A stretch of DNA of 64,000 nt from Dipteronia dyeriana (taxonomy: Eukaryota > Streptophyta > Magnoliopsida > Sapindales > Sapindaceae): the NCBI GenBank assembly GCA_032871835.1, contig CM065298.1, forward strand, positions 71,204,154-71,268,153, read 5' to 3'. Positions 46,896 through 57,821 of this stretch are shown in pieces. A program made the position numbers and the translations under genes. Below the pieces are notes generated by a model. It was not told the DNA's origin and searched no databases. It saw only the letters and a list, made by a program, of their open reading frames with translations. Each line of letters opens with the position of its first letter. Position 1 is the stretch's first letter.

Positions 46896-47466
46896 CAAGG
46901 AAGGATCACTCTCCTTCCTCTTGACACTACCTTAGGGTTTTCAGCATATGATCATTCGTGATGCTTTTTCCCCCTTGGTCAATCCACCTTTACCAATAAC
47001 TTGTCTTTCTCTTATCTATCTCCTTTAGTATACATGTGTGTATGTATGTGAACTAGATACTTACCCCACTAGTCCTAGCTCTCTAATCCTTCCTTTATGC
47101 ATGATATTCAGATCGGTGAACTACAAGGGAGACCTTGGGAAGAGACCATGTACTAGGACCAAGTACCAAGACCTGGGGAACCTATATACCAGGAACCTAA
47201 GTACCAAGATCAAGGTACCAGGACCAGGGACCAAGGACCAGAATTAGCCCCTCACACCAGTAAGGGATCCTCTGGTGCCATTTATATTCCTTATCCTCGA
47301 AGCCCTGATGGATGGGGTGATTGTCTCCTATCTACTGCACCAGACACCTTACTCATTAGTCATACAAGATCATCGAGGTACGGGGTACCTACCCCTATAA
47401 CCTACTGGGTAACGGGTTGATGGTGTTAATTGATGTTCCTCATATAGAGTGAATTTTCGGTTAACA
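46350..47466 (+). mobile_element. LTR L2, right part
   Basis: It continues L2: AATTGATTAATTAGACTGATGG matches 8270-8284 of L1, then a (TA)n run (46868-46894), GATCATTCGTGATGCTTTTTCC (compare 8760-8780), an ACCAAG/ACCAGG-rich stretch and the terminus TTTTCGGTTAACA at 47466. It ends next to a PBS, so it acts as 5' LTR for G as well as 3' LTR for B. Confidence 0.75.
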
Positions 47467-47487
47467 CTTTTTAGCATTGTCTGTGGA
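47467..47487 (+). promoter_or_regulatory. Degenerate PBS of G
   Basis: CTTTTTAGCATTGTCTGTGG follows the LTR end directly. It resembles the TGGCGCCGTCTGTGG start common behind Tat-type LTRs, with CpG decay. B lacks such a site after L1. Confidence 0.5.
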
Positions 47488-47979
47488 AAGTTCACTTGAC
47501 CAACGTGGCTTCCATGTCTCTACATAGGCATCCTTATACTGTTAAGGTGATAGATTTATCGGTCATTGTTTATGATATCCTTTCTCCATATTTGTCTACG
47601 TCGCCTACGCACCATGTGTGGTGCTTATTTTTTCGTTTAACAAGTTTTGTTTATTGTGGAGCAATTATTGTATGTGGGACTCTTGGTGGAACCGGTTATC
47701 TCCACACCTTGAGAGCTTCTCCATAACTGAACAACATCGATACATTGATAGCTCTTATACAGTAAAGCTTGACATCTTCTGCATCTTTATAGCGGATTCG
47801 CTGCGTTACCAATTTTTCTCCTAACCAGCAGATCCATTAGATTTGTACCTTTTCGTACGGATCCCTTCAAGTCACCGGATCTACTCTTCAGAAGCTCATA
47901 GGTAGCGGTAGCAAGTCTACTCACGAATCTGAAAAGCCAGCACAACTATATGGTTATAGAGTCAGCTTGACAAGTAAAA

Positions 47980-49883
47980 GACCAATGGCTTCTCACTTCG
48001 TGTACCAGGCCGGTCAATGCCCCAGTGAGCCACTGAGCTCCCTATTCATTCCAGGAGGATCCAGAGCTTTATTCCAGTTGTTAGGGACTTCTAAGATCCA
48101 AAGCAAGCCACTGGATGAGTACCAGGCCAGTGGCTCCACTCCATTTATACCGGGCCACCCAACGCAATAGTGAGCCACCAATGCCCAATCCGTTCGAGTA
48201 GAGCTCAGAGGCTTCCCACATTTGTTGTTTCCTTTTACATGCCTAATAAAGCCTTTGAAGCAGCAGCACCACTGCAAGGCCCAGTGGCTTCTCATTTCTT
48301 ATGCCAGGCTGGATAACGCCCAAGTGAGCGACTACAATCTCGATTCATTTAGGAGGCTCCGAAGCTTTACTTCAATTGACGGGGACTTATAAGATCCCAA
48401 CCATAACCTAGACTAGTATCAGGCCAGTGGCTCTTCTCCATTTATATCGAGCCACCTAGCGCACTAGCAACCACCCGATATCATGATCCATTTGGGATAG
48501 CCCAGAGGCTCCTCACATTTGCTGTGGCCATCTACATGCCTAAGCAAGCCTTTGGAGCAGCAGTACCATTGTAAGGCCCAGTGGCTTCTCACTTCTTGTG
48601 TCAGGCCGAACAATGTGAAAGTGAGCCATTGCAATCCTGATTCATTCTAGGATGGTACAGAACTTCAGTTTAGTTGCTGGGGACTTTTAGGATCCCAAGC
48701 ATGCATCTAGACCATACTAGGCCGGTCTTCACCATTTATACCGAACTACGTAACGCCCTAACAAGCCACTAAAGCCCTGATCAATTCGATAAGAGCCCAG
48801 ATGCTTCCAACATTAAGGAAGGCCTTCAACATGCTTAAGCAACCCTCTGGAACAGCACGACCAGTAGAAGATCAGTGGCTCCTCACTTCTTGTACTAGGC
48901 CTGTCAACTCCCAAGTGAGCCACTTAGCTCTCGGTTCATTCCATGTAGGTCCAGTGCCTCATTTTATTTGCTACAGACTTCTACGATCCTAACATGCCTC
49001 TTGACCAGTACCAAGGCCTAGTGTCTCCTCACTTCTTGTACTGGGCCGATCAACGTCCAATTGAGCCACTGTGGTCCCGATTCATACCTGGTTTGTCTAG
49101 AGCCTCATCTTAGTTGCTGGGGACTTCTAGAATCCTAAGCATTCCTTTTGACTAATATCATATCGGTGGCTCCTCTCTATTTTTATCGGGCCATTCAACA
49201 CCCTGGTGAGTCACCGTTATCCCGATCAGTTTGGGAAGAGCCTAGATGCTTCACGAATTTGATAAGGCATTCTACATGCCTAAGCAAGCCTCTGGAGTAG
49301 CTGCACTGCTGTAAGGCCCAATGGCTCCTGACTTCTTGTATCGGGCCGGTCAACGCCCAAGTGAGCCACTACTGTCCCAATTCATACCAGGTTTGTTCAG
49401 AGCCTAAATTCAGTTGTTGCGGACTTCTAGGATACCACACATATCTCTAGACCAATGCTATACCGGTGGCTCATCTCCATTTTTACCGGTCCATTCAAAG
49501 CCCTAGCGAGCCACCGTTATCTCGATTCGCTGAAGGAGATCCCAAAGGCTTCCTACATTTGGTAAGGCCTCCAACATTCCTAAGCAAGCCTTTAAAGCAA
49601 TAACACCGCTGCAAAGCCCAGTGGCTTCTTACTTCCTACACCGATCCGGTCAACGCCCAAGTGACCACTACGGTCCTGATTCGTACCAGGTTGGTCCTGA
49701 GCCTCATTTTAGTTGTTAGGGACTTCTAAGATCCCAAGCATGCCTCTCGACTAGTATCATACTGATGGCTCCATTCCATTTATACCGGGCCATTCAACGC
49801 CCTAGCAAGCCACAGATATCTCGATCAGTTTGAGGAGAGCCTAGAGGCTTCCTATATTTGCTGAGGCCTCAAACATGCCCAAG
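47980..49883. repeat. Tandem array, unit about 145 bp (G)
   Basis: About 13 copies of the T1 unit, again with alternating 'CAAGTGAGCCACT' and 'CCTAGCAAGCCACC' subtypes and GGGACTTCTAGGATCCCAAG spacers. One or two further copies follow H at 62505-62705. Confidence 0.75.
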
Positions 49884-50142
49884 TGATCGAAATGATTTAT
49901 ATACCTATTTGAGGTCTTTATTACCTACCTTTTGCTCTTTTTTTAGCATATTTTAGGTATTTAATGTGTTTGTAAGCTTTGTGTAGGTACATGTTCCCTA
50001 CGGAAGGTATATGAGCTTAATTGAAGAGTTTTGGAGGTTAGATGAGCTGAAATGGAAATGGGCTGTGCAGAACACCTAAATTACGGGAAGCATATCTCTC
50101 TCCTCAGATTGAACCACATTTTATTTTACCACTTTTCGAAAA

Positions 50143-52541
50143 TAAAAATACAAACACGGTTAAATGCTCAAGGCTAACCTAGAGGGGGTTGGGGGGGGGG
50201 GGGTGAATAGGTTAGACACCTTTTTCGACTCCCTTTGAAACAAACAAAAGTTTGTCCCTCTAGATTTCTTGTATCACAATATATATATCAATTAAAGACA
50301 CTTAATCAATAGATAAAACAAGTAAAGTGTGATACAAACATAAAGAGTTCTATCCATAGTATTCAATTAACAAATACAAATATAAGAGAGATAGGGATAG
50401 AGAAAAGTTGACACAAGATATAACGTGGTAAACCTCCAAAAAGGAAACATCCATGGGTTAGCAACTACCGGCAAACAAAATCCACTAGTAGATAAGACAA
50501 GTACAATCTCTCAAGTGACCTCTTCATCTAGAAACTACCCTCCTATCCTACTCAAGAAGATGTTGCCCTCTTGCTAAAAAATCCAAGGCCTCACACCTCT
50601 TGTCAAGACTTCCTCGCTCACCCTTCCGGATCCTCACGACCCTAAGCAAGACTTCTTCATCAACTATCCGAGTTCTCCCGACTCTAGTCAAGACTTACTT
50701 GCTTGAAAATCCAAGGTCTCACACTTCTTGCCAAGACTTTCTTGCTCAACAACATAGGTCTCAGACCTATTGTCAATACTCCCTCCTCACAAGGCATCTA
50801 GGTGATCATGAATGTATAATGTAAACAAGCACGCAACATAGAATGTTATGATCAACACATCCTATGGAAAATACTAGACATGAGTATGAAAGCACAAAAC
50901 AAATGTAGTCTAGTCAATCATGCATGTTTAATCCATCTAGATCATATAAGATATGTTCAACATTAATTACAACCTAGATACATGCATGGATCTAAAACTA
51001 GAATCACAAGATATGTTCAATTAATCACATAATCAAGCTTAAATCCCATAAACCAAAAACATGCTAAAATCATATGACAAAGTCATTTAGATTAAAGCTA
51101 AAGTTCTAGAGCATATTCCTATTCATAGATTCAACAAATCACATGAATAGCTCAAAAGAACATAATCACATGTATCATTGTGAGAAATCGGCCAAAGAGA
51201 GCCTAATACATGTGAGGAACTATTTTTCACAAAATCAATCAATCAAAGATCATCAAATAGTCCTAGAATCAAAGCTAGCACAATACAATCCCAAACATGT
51301 GAAAACATAGGCAAAATCAAAACCTAACTCAACATGTGAGATTTAAACTGAAACTCAACCTAGATTTAAATGAGTTCAAAACTCAAATCAAAACAATCAC
51401 AAGACACATATATATATGTTGAAGAAGAAAACCCAAGGCAATTGACCAAGTTTGAAAAGAAAACTTTGAGAGAAAATCAATACCTTAGTTGATTTTGGTG
51501 CAGTCCCATTTTTGTGAGTTTAGACTCCAAACATAGCAATAAAACTCACTCAAACCTTTAGAGAAAAGATGGAGGATGAATAGACAAACACTCTCAACTT
51601 TGAATCACTCAAATCGGAGTTCAAATGAAGAAGTTATGGTGTTTGGAAGGTGAGAAAATGTAGAGAGAAAATTCTGCACTCAAGTTTTAAATTTCTTCTT
51701 ATAATGAAATGTGAGAGGGAAGGGAAATATAAATGAGAAGGAAAGAATAGAAGCAAAAGGACAAAAATACCCTTAAGTGCACCAAGCATGCTTGCTGCCC
51801 GAGATGGCGTGGGCCATCTCGGGAAAGAGTGCTTGGTTGCACTTCTTTTCCTCAAGTGCTCTCCTCTCGTTCTTCGACCGTTCTCCGACCTCCAAACTCG
51901 GAATTCGAATCCGTTTACGGATTACGAACCGTAACTCTCTCATGGACATGGAAATATAAGATACTCAACCCAGAAATTATTAATTCAACTCAATATATGA
52001 AGACGAAGACAATATATGCAACATGAGTTAAAAGTGTAGTATCTTTCGACTTAGAACTTGAAATCAATAGTGTGAATAACCGAAATGACCGAAACTAAAT
52101 CAAGAATGATTTAAGACTAAATTCAAGTTGAATATCCATGTTATACAAACATATACACATACAAACACAATTCACACTAGAATACAAACTACATAGAGAT
52201 AGTCTCCAATCATGCATTTTCCAAAATATGTTATTTCCATACCAATGCATGAGCATTCATCTTCAAATGTGTAAATGTGTTATACATTGTGCACAACGAT
52301 GCAGGGACACATATGAATGAATTGTATGTGCGTGCCTAAGCCTTGTAAGAGAAATATATGGTTTTAGTATACCTTTGTAGAACCATATTGCATCCTTTCT
52401 CTTTGAAGACTTTGAACTTGCTTTGACTTGTTGTTCCTTCTTCTTTGAAGCTTGAATCATCATGAATCTGAACAACCAAATCATTACAAGTAAACATCAT
52501 TTTGATATGGAATTAATGGCAACACAATATAAAACCTATCA
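50143..52541 (-). repeat. 3' LTR of D
   Basis: Starts TAAAAATAC (TGAAAATAC in the partner) and ends AAAACCTATCA. It lacks about 55 bp (present at 58025-58080) and one of the two palindromes (51798-51824 retained), which explains most of its shorter length. G run at 50189-50202. Confidence 0.95.
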
Positions 52542-52553
52542 ATCTCCCATTTT
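52542..52553 (-). promoter_or_regulatory. Polypurine tract of D
   Basis: On minus AAAATGGGAGAT beside the 3' LTR; the run is broken by one T. Other purine runs (complements at about 52811, 52940 and 54290) sit at the same places as in E and A. Confidence 0.75.
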
Positions 52554-52999
52554 GGCAAATTCCATGTCAAAACACCTATACATTTACTACAAATAAAAAA
52601 ATGAAGATAGGTCCCAAAATCACTCCCTCACATTACAATAAGTAAGATTCCTATAACTAATCTTCATCAACTCTTGAACTTTATCTTGATCTTCTCTTGA
52701 AGCAACCTACAAATCATCTCAAAGCACAATGCATATACAAGAGAAAAACAACAAATGGCAACATATAATATGGATAAGAATATACAATTAAGTCCACAAA
52801 TACATGTATCTCCCCCTCAATACACGCCAAAACACAAGAATTCTTAACCAAATCTTAAAACTAATTATTACGTGTCATTGAAAGTTCAAAAGTTCACAAA
52901 AACAACATAAAAAGAAACTAAGTAACTAGCATCTCTTTCTCCCCCTTTTTGACATGAAATGATGCCAAAAGTTAAGAAATATACCACAAGACTCAAATA

Positions 53000-54052
53000 C
53001 TAGCTACTTGGTCCATCAAAGAAAGATGTGCGAGTAGTTGATCTAACATAATGCTTGAGAGGTGGTCTTGAACTTGAGGGAATACATTCCTTCAACTCTT
53101 TTATCCTAGCATCTTGTTGAACAACTATAGCACTAAGTTCATCAACCTTCTCCTTCAATTGTATAGCCTAATCCGGAAGAATATTTGTGCTAATCACATG
53201 ACTATCAACTTGAGAACTACTAAATAGTCCAAAAGTATCACAAGTCTTACCCTTATTCTTATATGACATGTATGACACACGTTTATCACAATACTTTTCC
53301 AAGGGTTGAACTAACACATCATCTTTTCTACTCTTAACCCCACGAGCTAAACATAATGAAGTAATAAACCCCGATAATGCAAGCTTTTTATCACTTCTAG
53401 TAGAGAAAGCCGCATTATCAATGTAATACATGAGAAGATCTCCAAGGTTTATAGGTTGATTAGTCACCAAGGCATACACTATTTTGATCTTGTCCTTATT
53501 CAACTCAGTTGAATTCGAAGATCTAATAATGTTAGTGCAAATGAATAGATGCCAAAATGCACTAGCCTTAGTTAACTCATGTTGACTAATATATGCTCTA
53601 CCTTTCCACTTAAAAGAAGCATTGTCACAAAAAGTTCTACCCTTGATATTAAGATTCTCAATGACATCCACATCTAGAAAACTAGAATCTATATCATTAG
53701 ATAACCCAAGAAACTTGTTATTGTTTTTTGGGTAAACTCTAAACACAACACCCCCTAATCTCCATTAAAACATCCAATAAGGTGGCACTTTCTCTATATT
53801 CAAGATAAAACTCTCTAACAAGAGTATCATTCACAACTCCTAACATGCTCATCCAAGATTCCCAATTTTTATCCTTTAAGCATAAGAATCTTTACACTTA
53901 CCAAAGTCAATGCCTCTCTCTTGACATATCTTATTTGTTCCAAAGATCCCTAAATATTTTGTCCTTGAAGCTTTGGATCATTTTGAGGTAGACTTGGCTT
54001 TCACAACGGGATTCAATTGATTTCCACTTCCGGTAATCTTAGTTCTTCCCAT
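53000..54052 (-). pseudogene. ORF2, plant-transposon-protein-like (D)
   Basis: 351 codons in span from ATG 54052 (MGRT-type start as in E) to the stop at 53000. The N-terminal third is broken by small indels (frames near 54000-53760). The middle and C-terminal part 53746-53168 is open: 'NKFLGLSNDIDSSFLDVDVI', 'TFCDNASFKWKGRAYISQHE', 'KASAFWHLFICTNIIRSSNS', 'PINLGDLLMYYIDNAAFSTR', 'GFITSLCLARGVKSRKDDVL'. A stop at 53168 (Trp/Gln region) precedes the last 55 codons with LDELSAIVVQQDARIKEL-like coiled coil and SSSRPPLKHYVRSTTR tail. It has the Trp that E lost. Similarity to PF20167 proteins as in E; function unknown. Confidence 0.8.
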
Positions 54053-55794
54053 TTGTTCTTGTGTTATAAGATGCTATATACATACAACAAAAGAGAGTGA
54101 AAGACAAAACAAGCATATTAGTCACAAATATATAAAAACAAAGACATATGACTTAAGAATGAATCATCATGCAAGACAAAGATAGTGAGTAATATCTTAC
54201 AAGTATCATTAAGTCAAAAATATGCCAACATGTAACAAAATGAAGCATGTGAACATATCATAAAAGAGAACAATGTCCAGCATACAATGCTCCCCTTTGA
54301 TAAATGCTATAACTAAAATCAATGATAGCATAGAGTTCACAAAGATATTCACACAATCACACATTCAAGCAATTTGAAGAAATATCAACAAAATAAGCTT
54401 CATATGCTAAGAGAGATACACAAAGATTTTTCTAGTTCTATCATAATTCTTCAACAATTGCTAAAATATCATCATACTCATAAACAAAGTGTATGTGTGA
54501 GAGATATGCTTCAAATATATATCAAGAAGTAGTTTGATAATCAACATGCAAACAATTTCCAACAACTATTCATCTTAAGCTTTTTCCATAAAAAGTCAAA
54601 CCGATTATCATCCGGATTTTTTTTGCTTTTAAGAGAATAGATTTCAACATATGAGCGTGTGTGTGCAGGTGGCTCGTCATCTAATTTCTGTTTTTCAACC
54701 CGAGCTCATTTGATTTTCAACTATACTCCTTTTTAAGCCTTCCTCCTTTTCTTTGTAGCCTTTGAATCAAAGATTTTTTTTTTATGATTCCATTTCAACA
54801 CTTCTTTGATTTTTCCATTTTTTTTAACATAAACAAAATTCACTTCATGGTGGCTTTCACTTATCACAATGGTGTAGCTCTTTCCAACATTGGGTAGCTT
54901 TCACAACCAATGTGTGTAGCCCTTTCCATGAAGGTGATCTTTGAGTTCTATGTATTTGCCGAAGCAAAATGAATGTGTGTAGCCCTTTCCATGAAGGTGC
55001 TCATTGAGTTCTAGCCGAAGCAAAATGGATACTAACCATAGGTCATTTCAAATGTACTTAAGCACAAAAACTTCAAGGTGTATCCAAAGTTTATATATTA
55101 ATAAACTCAACCTACTAGCAAAACATATAAGAGAAGCAAGGTGCAATTTTAGAAAACCAAGATTTTATGGCTCATAAGCACATGATCTAAGAGCAATAAG
55201 TAGAGACTTATTCAAGATCATTACTTCTCTAATGAGTAGCTTTCAAAGAATATGAAGCTCATATTTTTAAAAGTAATGCCACTCAATATACTATACATAA
55301 ACAATCATCAAAGTTAAGATCAATGTGAACAATATCACTATTAGATCCTAAAATAGCAAATGTCAATGAGAACCATATGAATACTATACAAAATTCTCTA
55401 ATATGATATGCTATGAGATGTATATCAAAAATTGAGTCAAAAGATGAATATCTAAGAGAACATGCATTAGAGTATAGAGATACTTTTTTTACACATTATA
55501 TTCACCAAATATCATACTTCCGCCCTTTTTATGAGCACTCTTGCCTTGAATGTCCTCTTGACACCAAGTTGACTATGTTTCACAACAAGAGTATAAAAAG
55601 CATAATATCTCAACTCAATCAACACATATATCAAAGAACTTCTCTAAAGTTAATCAACAAATTTTGACCATCATAACAAACATGATGTGAGATAATTAAG
55701 TTCATATCAATACATGGAGTATTCAAAGCTAGCAAGCAAGAATTCTCAACACAATTGATATATTTCCTCAAAGATATCTCTCATGTGCTTCTTA
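54053..55794 (-). other. Conserved non-coding linker (D)
   Basis: The reverse of the A and E linkers. The GCTAC repeat zone (54845-55045) has a local duplication: 'GTGTGTAGCCCTTTCCATGA' and the GCCGAAGCAAAATG text occur twice (54915-54970 and 54974-55030). CCGATTATCATCCGG at 54600-54614. No gene seen. Confidence 0.7.
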
Positions 55795-57738
55795 TATTAG
55801 TGCTAAGAGCACTCACCCTTGAACCACTTGTTCTTGGGTGTACCGACACAAACATTTCCAATATCATCCTTGACAACAATGTTAAATCTAGAGTAAAGTC
55901 CTTCAATGACTTGATTAACAAGAATATCATTAATACACTCTTCCTTAACATTTTTAACACAAGCTTTGTCAAGTTGAACAAGATTAGTTTCCTTTCTACT
56001 CCAAAACTTCTTTTCATGCTTAGCAATATTATCATGTTTTTCAACTTTCAATCCTTAGCATGTTCAAGTTAAAGTTTAATCTCCTTATCTCTAGATTCAT
56101 TTCCTAATTTGCATTTTTTAATATATTTATAACATCTAGGCTTAATGTGACCTATTGTGTTGCAATAATGGCAAATTGGAATAAAAGATGAGATTGTACC
56201 TTTTGGAGTTGAACTAGCTTCACTAGGAGTTTGCAAAGATACCTTGTTCGCTAACTTCTTCTTGGCTTTTGATCTTCTCTTCTTGTGTGGTTTCTTATCA
56301 ATCACGACTTCATCCAAGTGAGTAGGAAGTGGTGCTTCCTAGAGTTCCTCTTCAACTACCAAGTCGTCTTCACCACTGTGAGAGTTAACAAGATTCCTAA
56401 CACTAGACACACTTACCGAATCATTCACTAAGTCCTTGATGGCCTCCTTAGCCGTGTCTATCTCTTCCATTAATTCTTGTTCTCTCTTCTTCGAAGAAGA
56501 TATCACATTATCCTTCTCAAGGTTTATCTTTTCAAGTTCTCTAAGCTTCTTCATAATATCACATTTTTCACCAAGAAGTCTACGAGTGACAATCACAAAC
56601 TCATCTAGTTGTTTCTTGATCAAATCATCCTTCTCAACTACCTCTCTTAGAGCATTATCTCTAGCTTCTTCAAGCTTTTCTATCTTGTCCAACAACTCAA
56701 GATTAGTAGGAATGGAACTAGAGCTTCCATGATGATTTGCATCAAAGTTCTTATTCAAAGATAATGTACCATCAACATCTAGTGGAGAATGAGAAGCCGT
56801 TAGAGCTACAAAGTTGCTCACCAACTCTTCATCACTTGAAGACTCACTACTATAGCTCTCATTATCACTAGAGTTATAATTACTCCAAGTAGCCACCAAC
56901 ACTTTGCCTTTCTTGTCCTTCTTAGATGGCTTCTTGGTGCACTCACTAGCAAAGTGACCGAAACCATGACAATTATAGCATTGAACATTTTTCTTGTTCA
57001 TGGCTTGACTATTCTTCTTATTACTTGGAGATGATGTTTTCTTAACTCCCTTTTCCTTAGAAGACTTGCCTCTAGCTTGATATTCTTCTTTAGAATCTTC
57101 TTGAAATTTCTAACCAAAAGAGCCATCTTTTCATTTTTATCATCACTCTTCTCCTTTATAGCATTGAGAGCGATTCCCTTACTCTTAATCTTTGGCTTCA
57201 AGCACATCTCATAAGTTTGGAGAGACCTAAGCAACTCATCAATGTTCATACTATCCACATCCTTGCTTTCCTCAATGGATGTCACCTTTGATTTAAATCT
57301 CTTAGGAAGAGACTTAAGGATTTTCCAATTTAAACGCTCTTTTGAGATAGGTATTCCAAGTGCTTGACATTAGTTAGCAATGTTAAGAAACTGGAAATGG
57401 AATTCTTTAAACTTTTCTTCTTTACCCATACTTAAACCTTTAAATTGTGATGCCAACATTTGAAGCCTCGATTTTTTCACCGCTAAGGTTCCTTCATTAG
57501 TAACTTGGAGAGTATCCCAAGCTTCCTTTATGGATTTAAGATTTTGAATGTAGGAGAATTGATGCCCATTAACTCCTCCAAAGATGGCATTCATAGCATC
57601 TACCATCCAAGCCCTTCCATCAATAGAGCGGATGTAGGCTTTCTTCCTCAACTTCCAATACCCATAGTTAGTGCCTCGAAGAAATGGTGGCATAGTATTT
57701 GAGGCTCCTTCCGCCATTACATCATCTTGTAAACCCAT
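55795..57738 (-). pseudogene. gag: Sirevirus-like gag pseudogene (D)
   Basis: This copy keeps the full start: MGLQDDVMAEGASN from 57738. About 37 residues between WMV and AMNAIFGG are missing in frame (compare A). A single stop at 57370 (Gln codon) and a shift near 57080 follow; 57001-56339 has knuckle 1 intact (C-YN-C-HGFG-H-FASE-C), the acidic region and the coiled coil; after a stop at 56339, 56317-56069 has 'KKRRSKAKKKLANKVS' and an intact second knuckle, CHYCNTIGHIKPRC. The last block 56051-55803 carries 'INDILVNQVIEGLYSRFNIV' and 'GNVCVGTPKNKWFKGEC'. No pol follows. Confidence 0.88.
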
Positions 57739-57804
57739 GACTTCAAAAGCTTTGTAAAAACCGTGAATGTATCACCTGGACTCTCACTAAGTACAATCTA
57801 GTGT

Positions 57805-57821
57805 CCTGCTCTGATACCAAT
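57805..57821 (-). promoter_or_regulatory. Primer-binding site of D (tRNA-iMet)
   Basis: On minus ATTGGTATCAGAGCAGG directly after the 5' LTR; it holds the complete TGGTATCAGAGC consensus. Confidence 0.9.

Larger units (their letters stand above)
47467..49883 (+). mobile_element. G: T1-like internal region, left part
   Basis: From about 47705 it parallels 1250-1500 of T1 (CGATACATTGATAGCTC..TATACAGTA, then CAGATCCATTAGA.TTGTACC), followed by the 145-bp array. No gag or pol. It is interrupted by H at about 49884 and resumes at about 62488. Confidence 0.6.
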
